From the NCBI RefSeq assembly GCF_004152935.1, contig NZ_SETE01000002.1:248001-312000 (forward strand): a stretch of 64,000 nucleotides of DNA, read 5' to 3'. Under the pieces are notes generated by a model. The model saw only the letters and a program-made list of their open reading frames with translations, was not told where the DNA came from and did not search any database. This DNA comes from Brumimicrobium glaciale. Its GTDB lineage: Bacteria; Bacteroidota; Bacteroidia; Flavobacteriales_D; Crocinitomicaceae. The first letter of the stretch is position 1; each line of letters opens with the position of its first letter. Positions 42,126 to 51,261 of the stretch are shown one piece after another. The position numbers and the translations under genes were made by a program.

Positions 42126-44453
42126 CTATTTCACCACCGTATAAACGGCTCCATCAACATGCAAAAGATAAACTCCAGAAGATAAATTTGTACTATTGAT
42201 TTCAGCCGAATTCTCAGTATAATCAACTTCAAAGTTCAGCTTCTTTCCATCAATTGAAAATAGTCTTAATGTTGAATTCTCTTTGATTCCTTCAATTGTA
42301 ATTTGATCACTAAATGGATTAGGATAAATGCTTACCAATTGTTTTTCAATACTTTCTAACTCATTACCTAATGGACTTCCATCAGTAATATAGAAATTAT
42401 CAAAAGCGGCGTTAGTGATGTTATTCGACAACTCATAATTTGAAGTTTGCACAAAAATCTGCATTGTAGAAGATGGAGTAAGATAATCCGAAATTTTCTT
42501 AAAAACTGGAACCCAAACACCTAAAATAGAGAATTCATATCCTTGTTTATCAATTTCAATAATTTCAGTTCCATTTGAAATAGCAATTCTTAAGGTATCG
42601 TTGAATGGCTGAAATCCATGAAAATTAAAAAACCAACGTTCATAATTTAAAAATGGCTCATTGAAAGAGGATAAATCAAAAACTGGAGAAATCAATGTTA
42701 CTTCTCCTCTCATAACGCTTACGCCTTCTTGGTTTCCAGTAATAAAACAAGATTCACCACAATCATTCGGACTATCATTATCTGGACTTGAACGCAAAGT
42801 TGGATCAGCATTAAAAAATGGAACACCTCTTTCCCAGTCGCCAGTTTCGGCAGAAGAAGTTTCAGACCAACCAAAATCAAAAGTAAAATCGTCCATGTAA
42901 CCTTTCTCCAGAACCAAGGTCAATTGATTGATATTTGGCGAGAACTCAAAGTTTTCGCAAGTTGTGATCTTTTCCCATTTACCGGCAGCAACAAAGAAAG
43001 TATCGGTATAACTTACGTCCTGGTTCACAATACCTAAACCATTTGTTTGCAATTCAAAGACAACTCCTTCATGAACAATCTTAACATCTGCGCCTAAAAT
43101 TGGAGTATCGAATTCATCCACAACTTTTATTTCTATACCATATTGTTGGAGAGGCTCTAGTTGAATATCTTGATTGTAAACAGTGTTAGCTGATAATGTC
43201 AATTGTATTTCTTGGGGAACAAATCCATATTTCTCATATCTTATTGAATAATTCCCTGGTACTCCAATTCCAGTTTTATAAGTTCCATTCACTTTAGAAA
43301 TTTCAGTCTGCACATCTCCTAAAATTGTCACATCAACACCCTGAATTGGATTTCCATTATTTTGATTCGTAATTGTTCCTTCTATTCTTGAAGCATAATT
43401 GAAATCAGAGCCAAGAATAAAAAGTCCATTCTCAATATCTGTTGCTAAAATGGTTCCAGATGCAAAATATGGGAAAGCTCCCCAATTTCCAATCGTGTAA
43501 TTGGCTGACCCTGGATATGTGTCGTAACGTGCAACTTCAATCATGTTGCTTGGGTCAGAAATATCGTGTACTATAATTCCATCAGCATAATACGAAGTGA
43601 ATAGAAAATCTCCTTTCACATGGACATTATGTGGTACTACTCCACTTCCAGGACTTGACTGAGTGCGGTCAACTTCAATAATATTACTTGGATCTGAAAC
43701 ATCATAAGCTCCTATAAATGATCTTGTTAGTTCATCCGTTGTAAAAACAAAATTCTGATCATCAGTTGGCCATATATTATGAGCGAAACTTGAAGGTGTA
43801 ACTTGACTTCCCAGAATAATAGGATTCGCTTTATCTGATACATCCACGATAGTGAAAAATCCATCATTTATATGAGCGGCATATAGCATATCGTTGACAA
43901 CATAACCGTCATGAATGTACCAATTATCGTAAATTCCTACTTCAATTGGCTGCATTGGGTTGGTAAACAAATCAAGAATTATTGCACCTCCATTTCCTCG
44001 ATTACTTCCAAAAATATATCCGTAACCATTTTCATCGATATATAAATTATGTGCTGAAGACCAATAATCTGAAGTATTGTAATAATTTGCTGTGTTAATA
44101 ATCGGGTTTCCAGGCAATGGAGATAAATCAATGATTAACAAGCCGTCATCCGCTTCTGTTGTTACATAAGCGTAGTCTCCAAAGGTTTTGATATCTCGCC
44201 AAATGCTTGACATTCCAACATGCCAATATACTTCAACTGGATTTTGAGGATCAGTAATATCAACAACACTCACTCCTTTTTCAGCACCAACTAAGGCATA
44301 TTCATTCCCTAATTCGTCGGTATACCCCCAAATATCGTTTAATTCTGAACTGTGCAGTACATTATAATCAATATGTGAAAGGGAGTCTAGGTTGTAGTTT
44401 TGAGTCCAACCAGATAAAGAGATAAGAAATGTCAGTACAAAAAGATATTTCAT
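42126..44453 (-). CDS. Choice-of-anchor B family protein with LVIVD repeats and T9SS type A sorting domain
   Basis: A 775-residue exported protein. An ATG at 44453 gives a good signal peptide (MKYLFVLTFLISLSGWTQ); an ATG 19 codons upstream would precede it with an atypical stretch. Residues 40-390 form a beta-propeller-like domain of LVIVD-type repeats (ALVGAEKGVSVVDITDPQNP, GLLIIDLSPLPGNP, GIIVHDISDPSNM). Two carboxypeptidase-regulatory-like Ig folds follow (SRIEGTITNQNNGNPIQGVD), then a MAM/jelly-roll-like domain, and the T9SS type A domain at the end (VSIYPNPFSDQITIEG). Predicted surface or secreted protein; no catalytic residues are recognised. Confidence 0.9.
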   Translation of the reverse strand: MKYLFVLTFLISLSGWTQNYNLDSLSHIDYNVLHSSELNDIWGYTDELGNEYALVGAEKGVSVVDITDPQNPVEVYWHVGMSSIWRDIKTFGDYAYVTTEADDGLLIIDLSPLPGNPIINTANYYNTSDYWSSAHNLYIDENGYGYIFGSNRGNGGAIILDLFTNPMQPIEVGIYDNWYIHDGYVVNDMLYAAHINDGFFTIVDVSDKANPIILGSQVTPSSFAHNIWPTDDQNFVFTTDELTRSFIGAYDVSDPSNIIEVDRTQSSPGSGVVPHNVHVKGDFLFTSYYADGIIVHDISDPSNMIEVARYDTYPGSANYTIGNWGAFPYFASGTILATDIENGLFILGSDFNYASRIEGTITNQNNGNPIQGVDVTILGDVQTEISKVNGTYKTGIGVPGNYSIRYEKYGFVPQEIQLTLSANTVYNQDIQLEPLQQYGIEIKVVDEFDTPILGADVKIVHEGVVFELQTNGLGIVNQDVSYTDTFFVAAGKWEKITTCENFEFSPNINQLTLVLEKGYMDDFTFDFGWSETSSAETGDWERGVPFFNADPTLRSSPDNDSPNDCGESCFITGNQEGVSVMRGEVTLISPVFDLSSFNEPFLNYERWFFNFHGFQPFNDTLRIAISNGTEIIEIDKQGYEFSILGVWVPVFKKISDYLTPSSTMQIFVQTSNYELSNNITNAAFDNFYITDGSPLGNELESIEKQLVSIYPNPFSDQITIEGIKENSTLRLFSIDGKKLNFEVDYTENSAEINSTNLSSGVYLLHVDGAVYTVVK

Positions 44454-44469
44454 AATGTAGTTTGAATGT

Positions 44470-44571
44470 TTAGAGATAGAACAGAAGAGCCAGAATAAAT
44501 AAGATAACAATGACTAAATATTGCCATACATCGACAAAATAAGGCAAATACTTCTTTATAAATTCCTTCAC
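44470..44571 (-). CDS. Putative 33-residue single-pass membrane peptide
   Basis: A GTG-initiated small frame: KEFIKKYLPYFVDVWQ followed by YLVIVILFILALLFYL, then TAA. It has a basic amphipathic N-terminus and one strong transmembrane helix. It starts 10 bases after the stop of the gene at 44581 and ends 17 bases before the choice-of-anchor B start, so it could be the last gene of the pcm operon. The open frame extends upstream of the GTG without an ATG. The residue pattern is far from random, but its short length keeps confidence moderate. Confidence 0.45.
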   Translation of the reverse strand: MKEFIKKYLPYFVDVWQYLVIVILFILALLFYL

Positions 44572-44580
44572 AAGCCGAAG

Positions 44581-45345
44581 TTAGTTCAAATTTTTAAATT
44601 CACTAAATCCTTGAAAGCCTAATTTCATGAATTTGTCTTTTGTAGCTTCAAAAGCGTCTTTTCCTGAGTTCTTTTTTGGTGTTGGATAAACAATTGTAAT
44701 CTGAAATTCTTGCAGCGCATTACTAATCAATTCCAATTCGTATAATTTTCTATTCAAACTCGTTTCGCTTAGATCAAAATCAATTCCTTTAATGATTTTC
44801 TTATTTTCTAAATCTGCTAAATCAATTCTTAAACTTAAAGATGAATTAGGAAGAATTGAAGAAATAGGTAGATCTCTTTCCCAAGCTTTAAACTTTACAG
44901 AATGATAAAATGATTTCCACTTTAAATGAAAAACGGGTCTTTTATTCGGTGAGGAATTCCTTGTTTCGCCAAAGAAAGACTTGGTTAATTCAGTAAAGAA
45001 GTTGGAGTCCAACCATTCATTAATCGTTGTTGGCTGACTGTATGCTATTGTGTTTTTTGATCGTTGAGACAATAAGTCCATTTGTTCGACAGAAAAAACG
45101 GGATCGAATAATAGAATTCCAGCGGCTTCGTTTCTGTGCTTTCCAACTTTTTCAAATAGAAATTTGAGATGTCTCCTTACGGAAAGAAAAGTATTGGGAT
45201 GCAGTACTTTTTTCAATAAATCTAAACGCGCATTTGAAATATACATAAATGGCCCTTCTCCTCCACCTGCCAAGAGTCCGATACTCACCATTTCGTCGGT
45301 AAGCGGGTTTGTTTTGTAATATATTATTGAATAGAAAGATTCCAT
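44581..45345 (-). CDS. Hypothetical protein of the pcm operon (DUF3037-like start)
   Basis: A 254-residue cytoplasmic protein. The N-terminus YSIIYYKTNPLTDEMVSIGL resembles DUF3037, but the match is weak and further residues do not settle it. No signal peptide, membrane helix or catalytic motif is obvious; the C-terminus has KKNSGKDAFEATKDKFMKLG. It starts 2 bases after the stop of the gene at 45348, so translation is tightly linked. With that gene it forms a pair of unknown function behind the repair methyltransferase pcm. Confidence 0.7.
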   Translation of the reverse strand: MESFYSIIYYKTNPLTDEMVSIGLLAGGGEGPFMYISNARLDLLKKVLHPNTFLSVRRHLKFLFEKVGKHRNEAAGILLFDPVFSVEQMDLLSQRSKNTIAYSQPTTINEWLDSNFFTELTKSFFGETRNSSPNKRPVFHLKWKSFYHSVKFKAWERDLPISSILPNSSLSLRIDLADLENKKIIKGIDFDLSETSLNRKLYELELISNALQEFQITIVYPTPKKNSGKDAFEATKDKFMKLGFQGFSEFKNLN

Positions 45346-45347
45346 AT

Positions 45348-46052
45348 TTATAATTTCAAGAGGTAATTTTCAGCCTCTGCACGAGCATACGTCTTAAATT
45401 CAGGTTCAAAACATTGTTTAAGTTCATTCCAGTATTTATTTCTAATTGTTGGATACAAACTCACTTGATATTTTAAATCTTTGTACAAGTTATCGTGATG
45501 TAAAACTAAAAAATCATCTATTATTTGTGCTAAATCTTTATGTAAATAACTGAAAAGCTTTTTGAATTCTACTTTAGTCAGTCCTAATTCATTTAGATTG
45601 ACTGGACGAAAACGAATTCCTTCATTCTTTGATAAATTGGGATAGGCGTCCATCACAAATCTGTCTTTTTTCCCTGGCAACATCAACTTTCTTGTTGTTG
45701 AAAATAATGGAAAGAAAAGATTAATTAAATACATCTTAAACAATGCATTTGGATTCAACAAGTGATTGAACTTCCTTTTTGAAGTCCATAAACAATCTAA
45801 CCAATCATCAACATTGAGAACTCCTTCAGGTTCTTCAGCTAATAAATATTTAACTTCCTTCAGTTTAAACGTACCTGCTTCCAGCATTTCCACTTTAAAA
45901 TGCTTGTGAATTAAGGTATAAATCGTTTGGGCAAGAATAAAATCTGGATTTAAAGGTTGGATAAAAGAGAATTTCTCCATCTCTGGAGTTAATAAAACAG
46001 ACGGCGCTGACTTTATACTATTAGATATTGTAAGCGGCCGTAACTCCCTCAT
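45348..46052 (-). CDS. Hypothetical protein of the pcm operon
   Basis: A 234-residue cytoplasmic protein, Leu, Phe and Lys rich, predicted alpha/beta, with no signal peptide. Phrases such as MKLKEVKYLLAEEPEG-like (seen as FKLKEVKYLLAEEPEG) and HHDNLYKDLKYQVSLYP do not match a family that I know. Its ATG overlaps the pcm stop by one base (TAATG), so it is translationally coupled to pcm. DUF3037 proteins elsewhere are often paired with a HipA-like partner; a relationship of this gene with such partners is possible but not supported by motifs that I can see. Confidence 0.7.
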   Translation of the reverse strand: MRELRPLTISNSIKSAPSVLLTPEMEKFSFIQPLNPDFILAQTIYTLIHKHFKVEMLEAGTFKLKEVKYLLAEEPEGVLNVDDWLDCLWTSKRKFNHLLNPNALFKMYLINLFFPLFSTTRKLMLPGKKDRFVMDAYPNLSKNEGIRFRPVNLNELGLTKVEFKKLFSYLHKDLAQIIDDFLVLHHDNLYKDLKYQVSLYPTIRNKYWNELKQCFEPEFKTYARAEAENYLLKL

Positions 46053-46696
46053 TATTTAGCCGTTTTGGTCAACATTGGAACAAAACTAAAATCTCCATAG
46101 GTTTCAGTTTCAAATTCACCATTTTCCAACTTTGTGAGTCTTGTCATGATTTGCATTTTTCCTTCACCAATAGGAATAACGAGTCGTCCTCCAACTTTCA
46201 ATTGATCTTTCAATTCTTGAGGTATAAATGGAGCTCCACAAGTCACTAAAATAGAATCATAAGGAGCATAAGAAGCTTTCCCTTTGTAGCCATCTCCATA
46301 AAATAAATTTGGAGAATATCCCAAATGAGAAATGATTGGTTTTGCTTTAATGTATAGCTCTTTTTGACGTTCAATTGAAACAACTCTAACACCAATAGCA
46401 CAAAGAATTGCAGTTTGAAAACCACTACCAGTTCCAATTTCTAAAACACGGTGTCCACGTTCCAATTCGAGTAAAGTCGTTTGAAAAGCCACAGTAAATG
46501 GATGGCTAATTGTTTGTTTAGCTCCAATTTGAAAAGCCATATTGGTATAAGCTTGATTCATAAATGAAGAATCTAGAAAAAAATGCCTAGGCACTTTATC
46601 AAATGCGTCTAAAACTGCTTGATTAGAAATTCCTTTTTCTTTCAACTCATCAATTAGTTGGCGTCTGAGCCCTTTGTGTCTATAACTGTCAATCAT
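46052..46696 (-). CDS. pcm: Protein-L-isoaspartate O-methyltransferase
   Basis: A 214-residue SAM-dependent methyltransferase that repairs isoaspartyl residues in damaged proteins. Motif I is VLEIGTGSGFQTAIL (about residues 78-92); the PCMT signatures SHPFTVAFQTTLLEL and LVTCGAPFIPQELKDQLKVG (post-motif region) are clear. Length is normal. A TATTTTTG box ends five bases before the ATG. It leads an operon with two proteins of unknown function and perhaps a small membrane peptide. Confidence 0.95.
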   Translation of the reverse strand: MIDSYRHKGLRRQLIDELKEKGISNQAVLDAFDKVPRHFFLDSSFMNQAYTNMAFQIGAKQTISHPFTVAFQTTLLELERGHRVLEIGTGSGFQTAILCAIGVRVVSIERQKELYIKAKPIISHLGYSPNLFYGDGYKGKASYAPYDSILVTCGAPFIPQELKDQLKVGGRLVIPIGEGKMQIMTRLTKLENGEFETETYGDFSFVPMLTKTAK

Positions 46697-46701
46697 CGGA
46701 A

Positions 46702-46709
46702 CAAAAATA
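46702..46709 (-). promoter_or_regulatory. -7 box (TATTTTTG) directly before pcm
   Basis: Minus-strand TATTTTTG leaves five bases before the pcm ATG, another leaderless candidate. The rest of the gap to 46939 holds no visible gene. Confidence 0.45.
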
Positions 46710-46939
46710 GGGAAACAATTAAGATTTGCTTACTTACGTTGGTTTTCTTTTCGGTTGTGGAGTTTAAATTGTGGTTAATATAGTCTTGGTTAATTTAACT
46801 TCCAATTAAATCACACTGTTCGTTTCAGTACAATTTCTTAATGAACAATAGAAAATCGTTTTACAAATAGCTTTTCATCTGAATAGAAAACTTCTACTTT
46901 AATCCATTTTGTTTTCTATTTTTACCCAAAATTATATCC

Positions 46940-48418
46940 TTGGGAATTTTATTAATATTAGTTTATACTTCTCTCTTCCTACTGTTGTGTTATTGGCTTA
47001 ATAAAAAGTACATCAAAGTACTGCCTAGTTATACACTCCCTCTTTTATTTTTGGTTAAAATAGCCTACGCATTTTTCTTTTTATATGTGTACACTTACCA
47101 TTATGGTGGTGGAGAATTGACAGCAGATGCAGGTGTTTTCTTTAAAGAAAGTAAAGTTTTACATAGTGTTTTCCAACAATCTCCTTACGATTTTTTTCAG
47201 TTCATTTTTGGACTTAATGATAGTCAAGAATTTATAAATAAATATTTAGAAACCACGATGCATTGGAATGGTGGAGATCGCTTTCTACCCAACGATTCAC
47301 GTCATGTAATCAGAGTAAATGCACTGCTATTGTTCATTTCGAATGGTGAAGTGATTATACATTTTATGTTTTTTAGTTTCGCTTCTTTCATGGGCGGATT
47401 TGATCTTTTTCAATGGCTAAAAAAGAAGTCAAATATTCCTCCTCTCCTACTTTTAATTCTTCTAACACTGGCTCCAAGTCTTGCTTTTTGGAGCAGTAGT
47501 ATTATTAAGGAACCTTTAATGATTTTAGGTTTATCTCTGTTTATTCGCGGTATTTTCGATGACATTTCTATTTCTAGAAAAACTTGGAGAATCATCATCG
47601 GTGGAGTGCTTACAATCGCATTTAAACCTTATGTTTTCATTTGTTTAATAGTGGTTTTGATCTATTACTTCATCTTTAGCAAGTTCTTTCAGAAACAATG
47701 GAAAGCAATTTTAGCATTTGGTATTTTCGGAATTAGCGTTTTAGTAATTACAGGCTATTCAGATAAAGCGGCATATATAATCGCTAATCAACAAGAAGAT
47801 TTCATCAATTTAAGAGATGGTGGTCTTTATCTTCATGGAGACGAAGAGCATTACTACTATATTTATTATTCGAATAGGGATCATTTCAGTATTGAGAATG
47901 GAAACGCAACGCTATTGGAGCCAGTTGGTGCTTATTATTTAAAAAAGAATGAAAATTTTGAGCGTTTTCCGATGAAATTAAATGAAGTTGGAGCAACTTA
48001 TCCTGTATATTTAACTTTAAACGAATCTGGAAGTAAAGTAAAAGTCACTTTAATTAAAGACAACTTTTGGCAAATGTTATTGAATATTCCCGAGGCTATT
48101 TTTAATTCATTTTTACAACCCATTCCGAATAAAAAAAGCACGTGGCTTCAATATCCAGCGTTTATCGAAAACCTGCTTTATGTATTTGCAGCTGCTTTAA
48201 CATTCTTTTTATTCCCAAAATCGCTTTCTCAGAAAGAAAAAAGAATTGCTATTTCATTGAATTTATTTGCTGTTTTTATTGCTATGATTGTAGGTTGGAC
48301 AACTCCAGTTTCCGGAGCAATTGTTAGATATATCATTCCTGCGCATGTTGCAATTTTAGTGATAATCGCTTTAAAACTAGATTATGAAAAGTTGAGGAAA
48401 AAGATCTTTAAAGGGTGA
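46940..48418 (+). CDS. Polytopic membrane protein (possible GT-C-type glycosyltransferase)
   Basis: A 492-residue protein with about eight to ten transmembrane helices in two groups and a large extracytoplasmic stretch at about 270-375 (LRDGGLYLHGDEEHYYYIYY). The layout of many helices with a first loop containing acidic residues (ELTADAGVFFKESK) recalls GT-C glycosyltransferases or PMT-like proteins, but no diagnostic motif is found. No ATG lies near the start; TTG at 46940 begins directly with the first helix and is a guess. The 3' end overlaps the convergent histidine kinase gene at 48408 by 11 bases. Confidence 0.65.
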   Translation: MGILLILVYTSLFLLLCYWLNKKYIKVLPSYTLPLLFLVKIAYAFFFLYVYTYHYGGGELTADAGVFFKESKVLHSVFQQSPYDFFQFIFGLNDSQEFINKYLETTMHWNGGDRFLPNDSRHVIRVNALLLFISNGEVIIHFMFFSFASFMGGFDLFQWLKKKSNIPPLLLLILLTLAPSLAFWSSSIIKEPLMILGLSLFIRGIFDDISISRKTWRIIIGGVLTIAFKPYVFICLIVVLIYYFIFSKFFQKQWKAILAFGIFGISVLVITGYSDKAAYIIANQQEDFINLRDGGLYLHGDEEHYYYIYYSNRDHFSIENGNATLLEPVGAYYLKKNENFERFPMKLNEVGATYPVYLTLNESGSKVKVTLIKDNFWQMLLNIPEAIFNSFLQPIPNKKSTWLQYPAFIENLLYVFAAALTFFLFPKSLSQKEKRIAISLNLFAVFIAMIVGWTTPVSGAIVRYIIPAHVAILVIIALKLDYEKLRKKIFKG

Positions 48419-49853
48419 TTTTAAATTCTGTTCCTCGTCCTTCAGTAGAATTCACAACAATTTTTCCTTTGTGCATATTAATAATATTTAAAGTTGCAGT
48501 CATTCCTAATCCAAGACCATTTTTGCGGTTTGTAAAGAACGGGTCAAACATATTAATTTGTGTGTCTTGATCCATTCCTTTTCCATTGTCACGGATATAA
48601 ATCACAGGGCTTTCCTCCTCTTCTGTCAAAGTAATCAGTAATTCAGGAATACCGGTTTCTCCCATCGCTTCTATCGAATTAATGATAATATTTACCAAAG
48701 CAATTTTAAGTTTTTCAGGATCCCATTCCCCTCTTATTTCATGATTACAGAAGTCTTTTTCTAGGTTAACATTGAGTAATTCAACGCGGTCTTGACAAAA
48801 ATCGATTGCGGCATTAATGATGGTTTTTAAATCCGAAGGAACTTTTTCCAATTCCGATGGACGTGCTGATTTCAGTAAATCATCAATTAAATCTGAAATT
48901 CTGATTGTATTTCTTTCAATCATTTGTTCCAACAGCTTTGCATCGCTATTTTCTTCTGTTTGATCCGATAGAGCTGATAATTCACCAACTGCCAAGCGAA
49001 TATTCGTTAATGGATTTCTAACTTCATGTGCGATCATTCGTGCCATACGCCCAGACATACTCATTTTTTCAGCCTTTTTCAGTTCGGCTTCTTGCTCCAT
49101 TATTTTAGTTAGATCACTTATTGCAACATGATAAGCATTCTCCTCAATATCACCACTTTTTGGAAGATGAGCAATGGAAAGAATAGCTACGACATCCTTG
49201 TCATGGTCAAGAAGTGTAGTTTTAAATCCTTTTACAAAACCCTCTTTTTCTAATTGTTGTATTAGTGCTTTAAAATCAAAATCATATTTAAAAAGTTCAC
49301 TAAATGCTTTAGATTTTAAATGATCTAAAGGTGTATTTTGATCATGAAAAACATGCAAAAATGCAGCGTTGTATTCAGAAATATTTAATTCTTCATCCAA
49401 CACTAAAAAGGGTTCTAGACTGAGCTCAAATAAACTTCTGTACTTTTTTTCTTGTGCTCTGATATAGCGTTGCTGATGATATCTTTCAATTGCATAACGC
49501 ATGGCACGTTCAATTGTATCCACGCGAACCTCTTTCTTTACTAAAAAGTCAGAAGCTCCTTTGGCCATGGCTTTTTCATCAACAGAATAATCACTTGAAC
49601 CAGTTAATAAAATCATTGGTTTCAAGATGTTTCTTGCACGAATTTTCTCAATAATTTCTATCCCCTCGCCTTTTCCAAGAAAATGATCGATAAGGTAAAT
49701 ATCGTGCTCGCCTTTTAGAATTTCCTCTTCAGCAAAATCGTAATCATTGCACCAAAAAACTTCATATTCTTCTGTTTGAATTTTTGACAAGAAGTGACTC
49801 ATGATTACAAAATCATCTTCATCATCATCTATAATTAGTACTTTGATACTCAT
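48408..49853 (-). CDS. Hybrid REC-PAS-histidine kinase
   Basis: A 481-residue signalling protein with a reversed hybrid order: N-terminal receiver (1-125, phospho-acceptor D56 in YLIDHFLG, acidic DDDEDD at 9-14), a PAS domain (about 140-250), HisKA with H276 (ARMIAHEVRNPLTNIRL) and HATPase_c (about 375-481, with NIIINSIEAM, RDNGKGMD and GLGLGMT). No membrane helix is present. It lies 4 bases after the membrane histidine kinase gene and is the last of four linked two-component genes. The receiver may take phosphate from the upstream kinase. Confidence 0.92.
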   Translation of the reverse strand: MSIKVLIIDDDEDDFVIMSHFLSKIQTEEYEVFWCNDYDFAEEEILKGEHDIYLIDHFLGKGEGIEIIEKIRARNILKPMILLTGSSDYSVDEKAMAKGASDFLVKKEVRVDTIERAMRYAIERYHQQRYIRAQEKKYRSLFELSLEPFLVLDEELNISEYNAAFLHVFHDQNTPLDHLKSKAFSELFKYDFDFKALIQQLEKEGFVKGFKTTLLDHDKDVVAILSIAHLPKSGDIEENAYHVAISDLTKIMEQEAELKKAEKMSMSGRMARMIAHEVRNPLTNIRLAVGELSALSDQTEENSDAKLLEQMIERNTIRISDLIDDLLKSARPSELEKVPSDLKTIINAAIDFCQDRVELLNVNLEKDFCNHEIRGEWDPEKLKIALVNIIINSIEAMGETGIPELLITLTEEEESPVIYIRDNGKGMDQDTQINMFDPFFTNRKNGLGLGMTATLNIINMHKGKIVVNSTEGRGTEFKITL

Positions 49854-49857
49854 TATT

Positions 49858-51261
49858 CTAATTTACAGGTAAATAAATTACAAATGTTGCTCCTTTTCCT
49901 TCAACTGAATGAGCAGAAATACTTCCTTTATGATTTTCAGTGATTTTCTTACAAATTGAAAGCCCAATTCCTGTTCCTTCATAAGCTGAACGACCGTGTA
50001 GACGCTGAAAAACTGCAAATATTTTGTCTACATATTTCTCGTCAAATCCAATTCCATTATCAGCAATTGAAATTTTCCAGTAATTCTGGATATCGCTATT
50101 CACTAATTCTTCTATTTCAATTTGATTGCTATTCACTCGTTCACTATGAATTTCAATTATTGGATCTACATCAACATTTTTGAATTTAATTGCATTACTA
50201 ATTAAATTTTGAAATAATTGACGCATCTGAATTTGATCAGCATTTATTGCGGTTGGTAATTCATGAATATTAACAATCGCATTATTTTCTTTAATGCTAA
50301 CTTCTAAATCACTAATCACGGTATTCACTACCTCTTTTAGGTTAATTTGCTTAACAATATCAAACTGGCGAGAAATTCTTGAATAAGAAAGTAAATCTTC
50401 AATCAATTCTTGCATTCTCGATGAAGCGGCTTGCATTCGATTGACATGTGAAACTATCGTGTTGTGATCAACTTTCTCATTGGCTAACTCAATTTCTATC
50501 AGATCACCAAAAGTTTTTATTTTTCTAAGTGGTTCATTTAGGTCATGCGAGGCAACGAAAGCGAAGTTCTCTAAATTTTCATTCATCGAGCTCAGCTCTA
50601 AATTAATTTGATTTATTTCTTTTAAATAACGCTCATTTCTTAGGATTTCTTTTCTCATTTTGAAAAAGCTGATGAAAACAATGAGTAACATTACCGCTCC
50701 AAAAAGAGTCAATAAAACCATGGCGTTTCTATTTGACATTTCAGCATCTTTCTGACTCTTTTCACGCATTTCAGTATTCATAGCGCGAATTTTCTTGAGC
50801 GTATTCAGAATTGCCATGGTCGTTTCATTACCGAATGACATTTGCTGCATTTGCATTTCTGTGGTCATTGAATCTTGGACCATCATATTGTCTAGGGTGG
50901 CAATTCTTTGAGAAATTAGTCGATTGAGCTTTTCAGTTTCATGATTTGCGAAATGATGAGCAGAACAATGATCCCCAAGTTTTTTAGCATATTTGATTAA
51001 CCTTTCCTTCTTGTGCATGTAAATCGCCTCACTTTCTTTTGTTTTAGTGATCACATAGCTATAAGAAGAAGTTTCTAATTGTGTAATTTGTTGAATAACG
51101 GAGTTTGTCTTTTCAACAGTCATCCCAAACTGTTCGGCTTGTTTCCCTGATTTGGAAGTCCTGTTCAAAAAAATTAGAGAAGTAAAGAAATAACCAGCAA
51201 TTAGCGCCAGTGACAACATTAAAAAATAATTATAATAACTTGATTTCCTACCTTTTATCAT
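49858..51261 (-). CDS. Membrane histidine kinase with CHASE3-like sensor
   Basis: A 467-residue kinase. Two transmembrane helices (about 13-31 and 184-203) enclose a helical periplasmic domain with CHASE3-type features (ETSSYSYVITKTKESEAIYM). HisKA follows with the phospho-acceptor in FVASHDLNEPLRKIKTFGDL, typical of phytochrome-like kinases, and HATPase_c with QNLISNAIKF, IADNGIGFD and GTGIGLSICKKI. It overlaps the NtrC-type gene by four bases. The signal is unknown. Confidence 0.93.
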   Translation of the reverse strand: MIKGRKSSYYNYFLMLSLALIAGYFFTSLIFLNRTSKSGKQAEQFGMTVEKTNSVIQQITQLETSSYSYVITKTKESEAIYMHKKERLIKYAKKLGDHCSAHHFANHETEKLNRLISQRIATLDNMMVQDSMTTEMQMQQMSFGNETTMAILNTLKKIRAMNTEMREKSQKDAEMSNRNAMVLLTLFGAVMLLIVFISFFKMRKEILRNERYLKEINQINLELSSMNENLENFAFVASHDLNEPLRKIKTFGDLIEIELANEKVDHNTIVSHVNRMQAASSRMQELIEDLLSYSRISRQFDIVKQINLKEVVNTVISDLEVSIKENNAIVNIHELPTAINADQIQMRQLFQNLISNAIKFKNVDVDPIIEIHSERVNSNQIEIEELVNSDIQNYWKISIADNGIGFDEKYVDKIFAVFQRLHGRSAYEGTGIGLSICKKITENHKGSISAHSVEGKGATFVIYLPVN

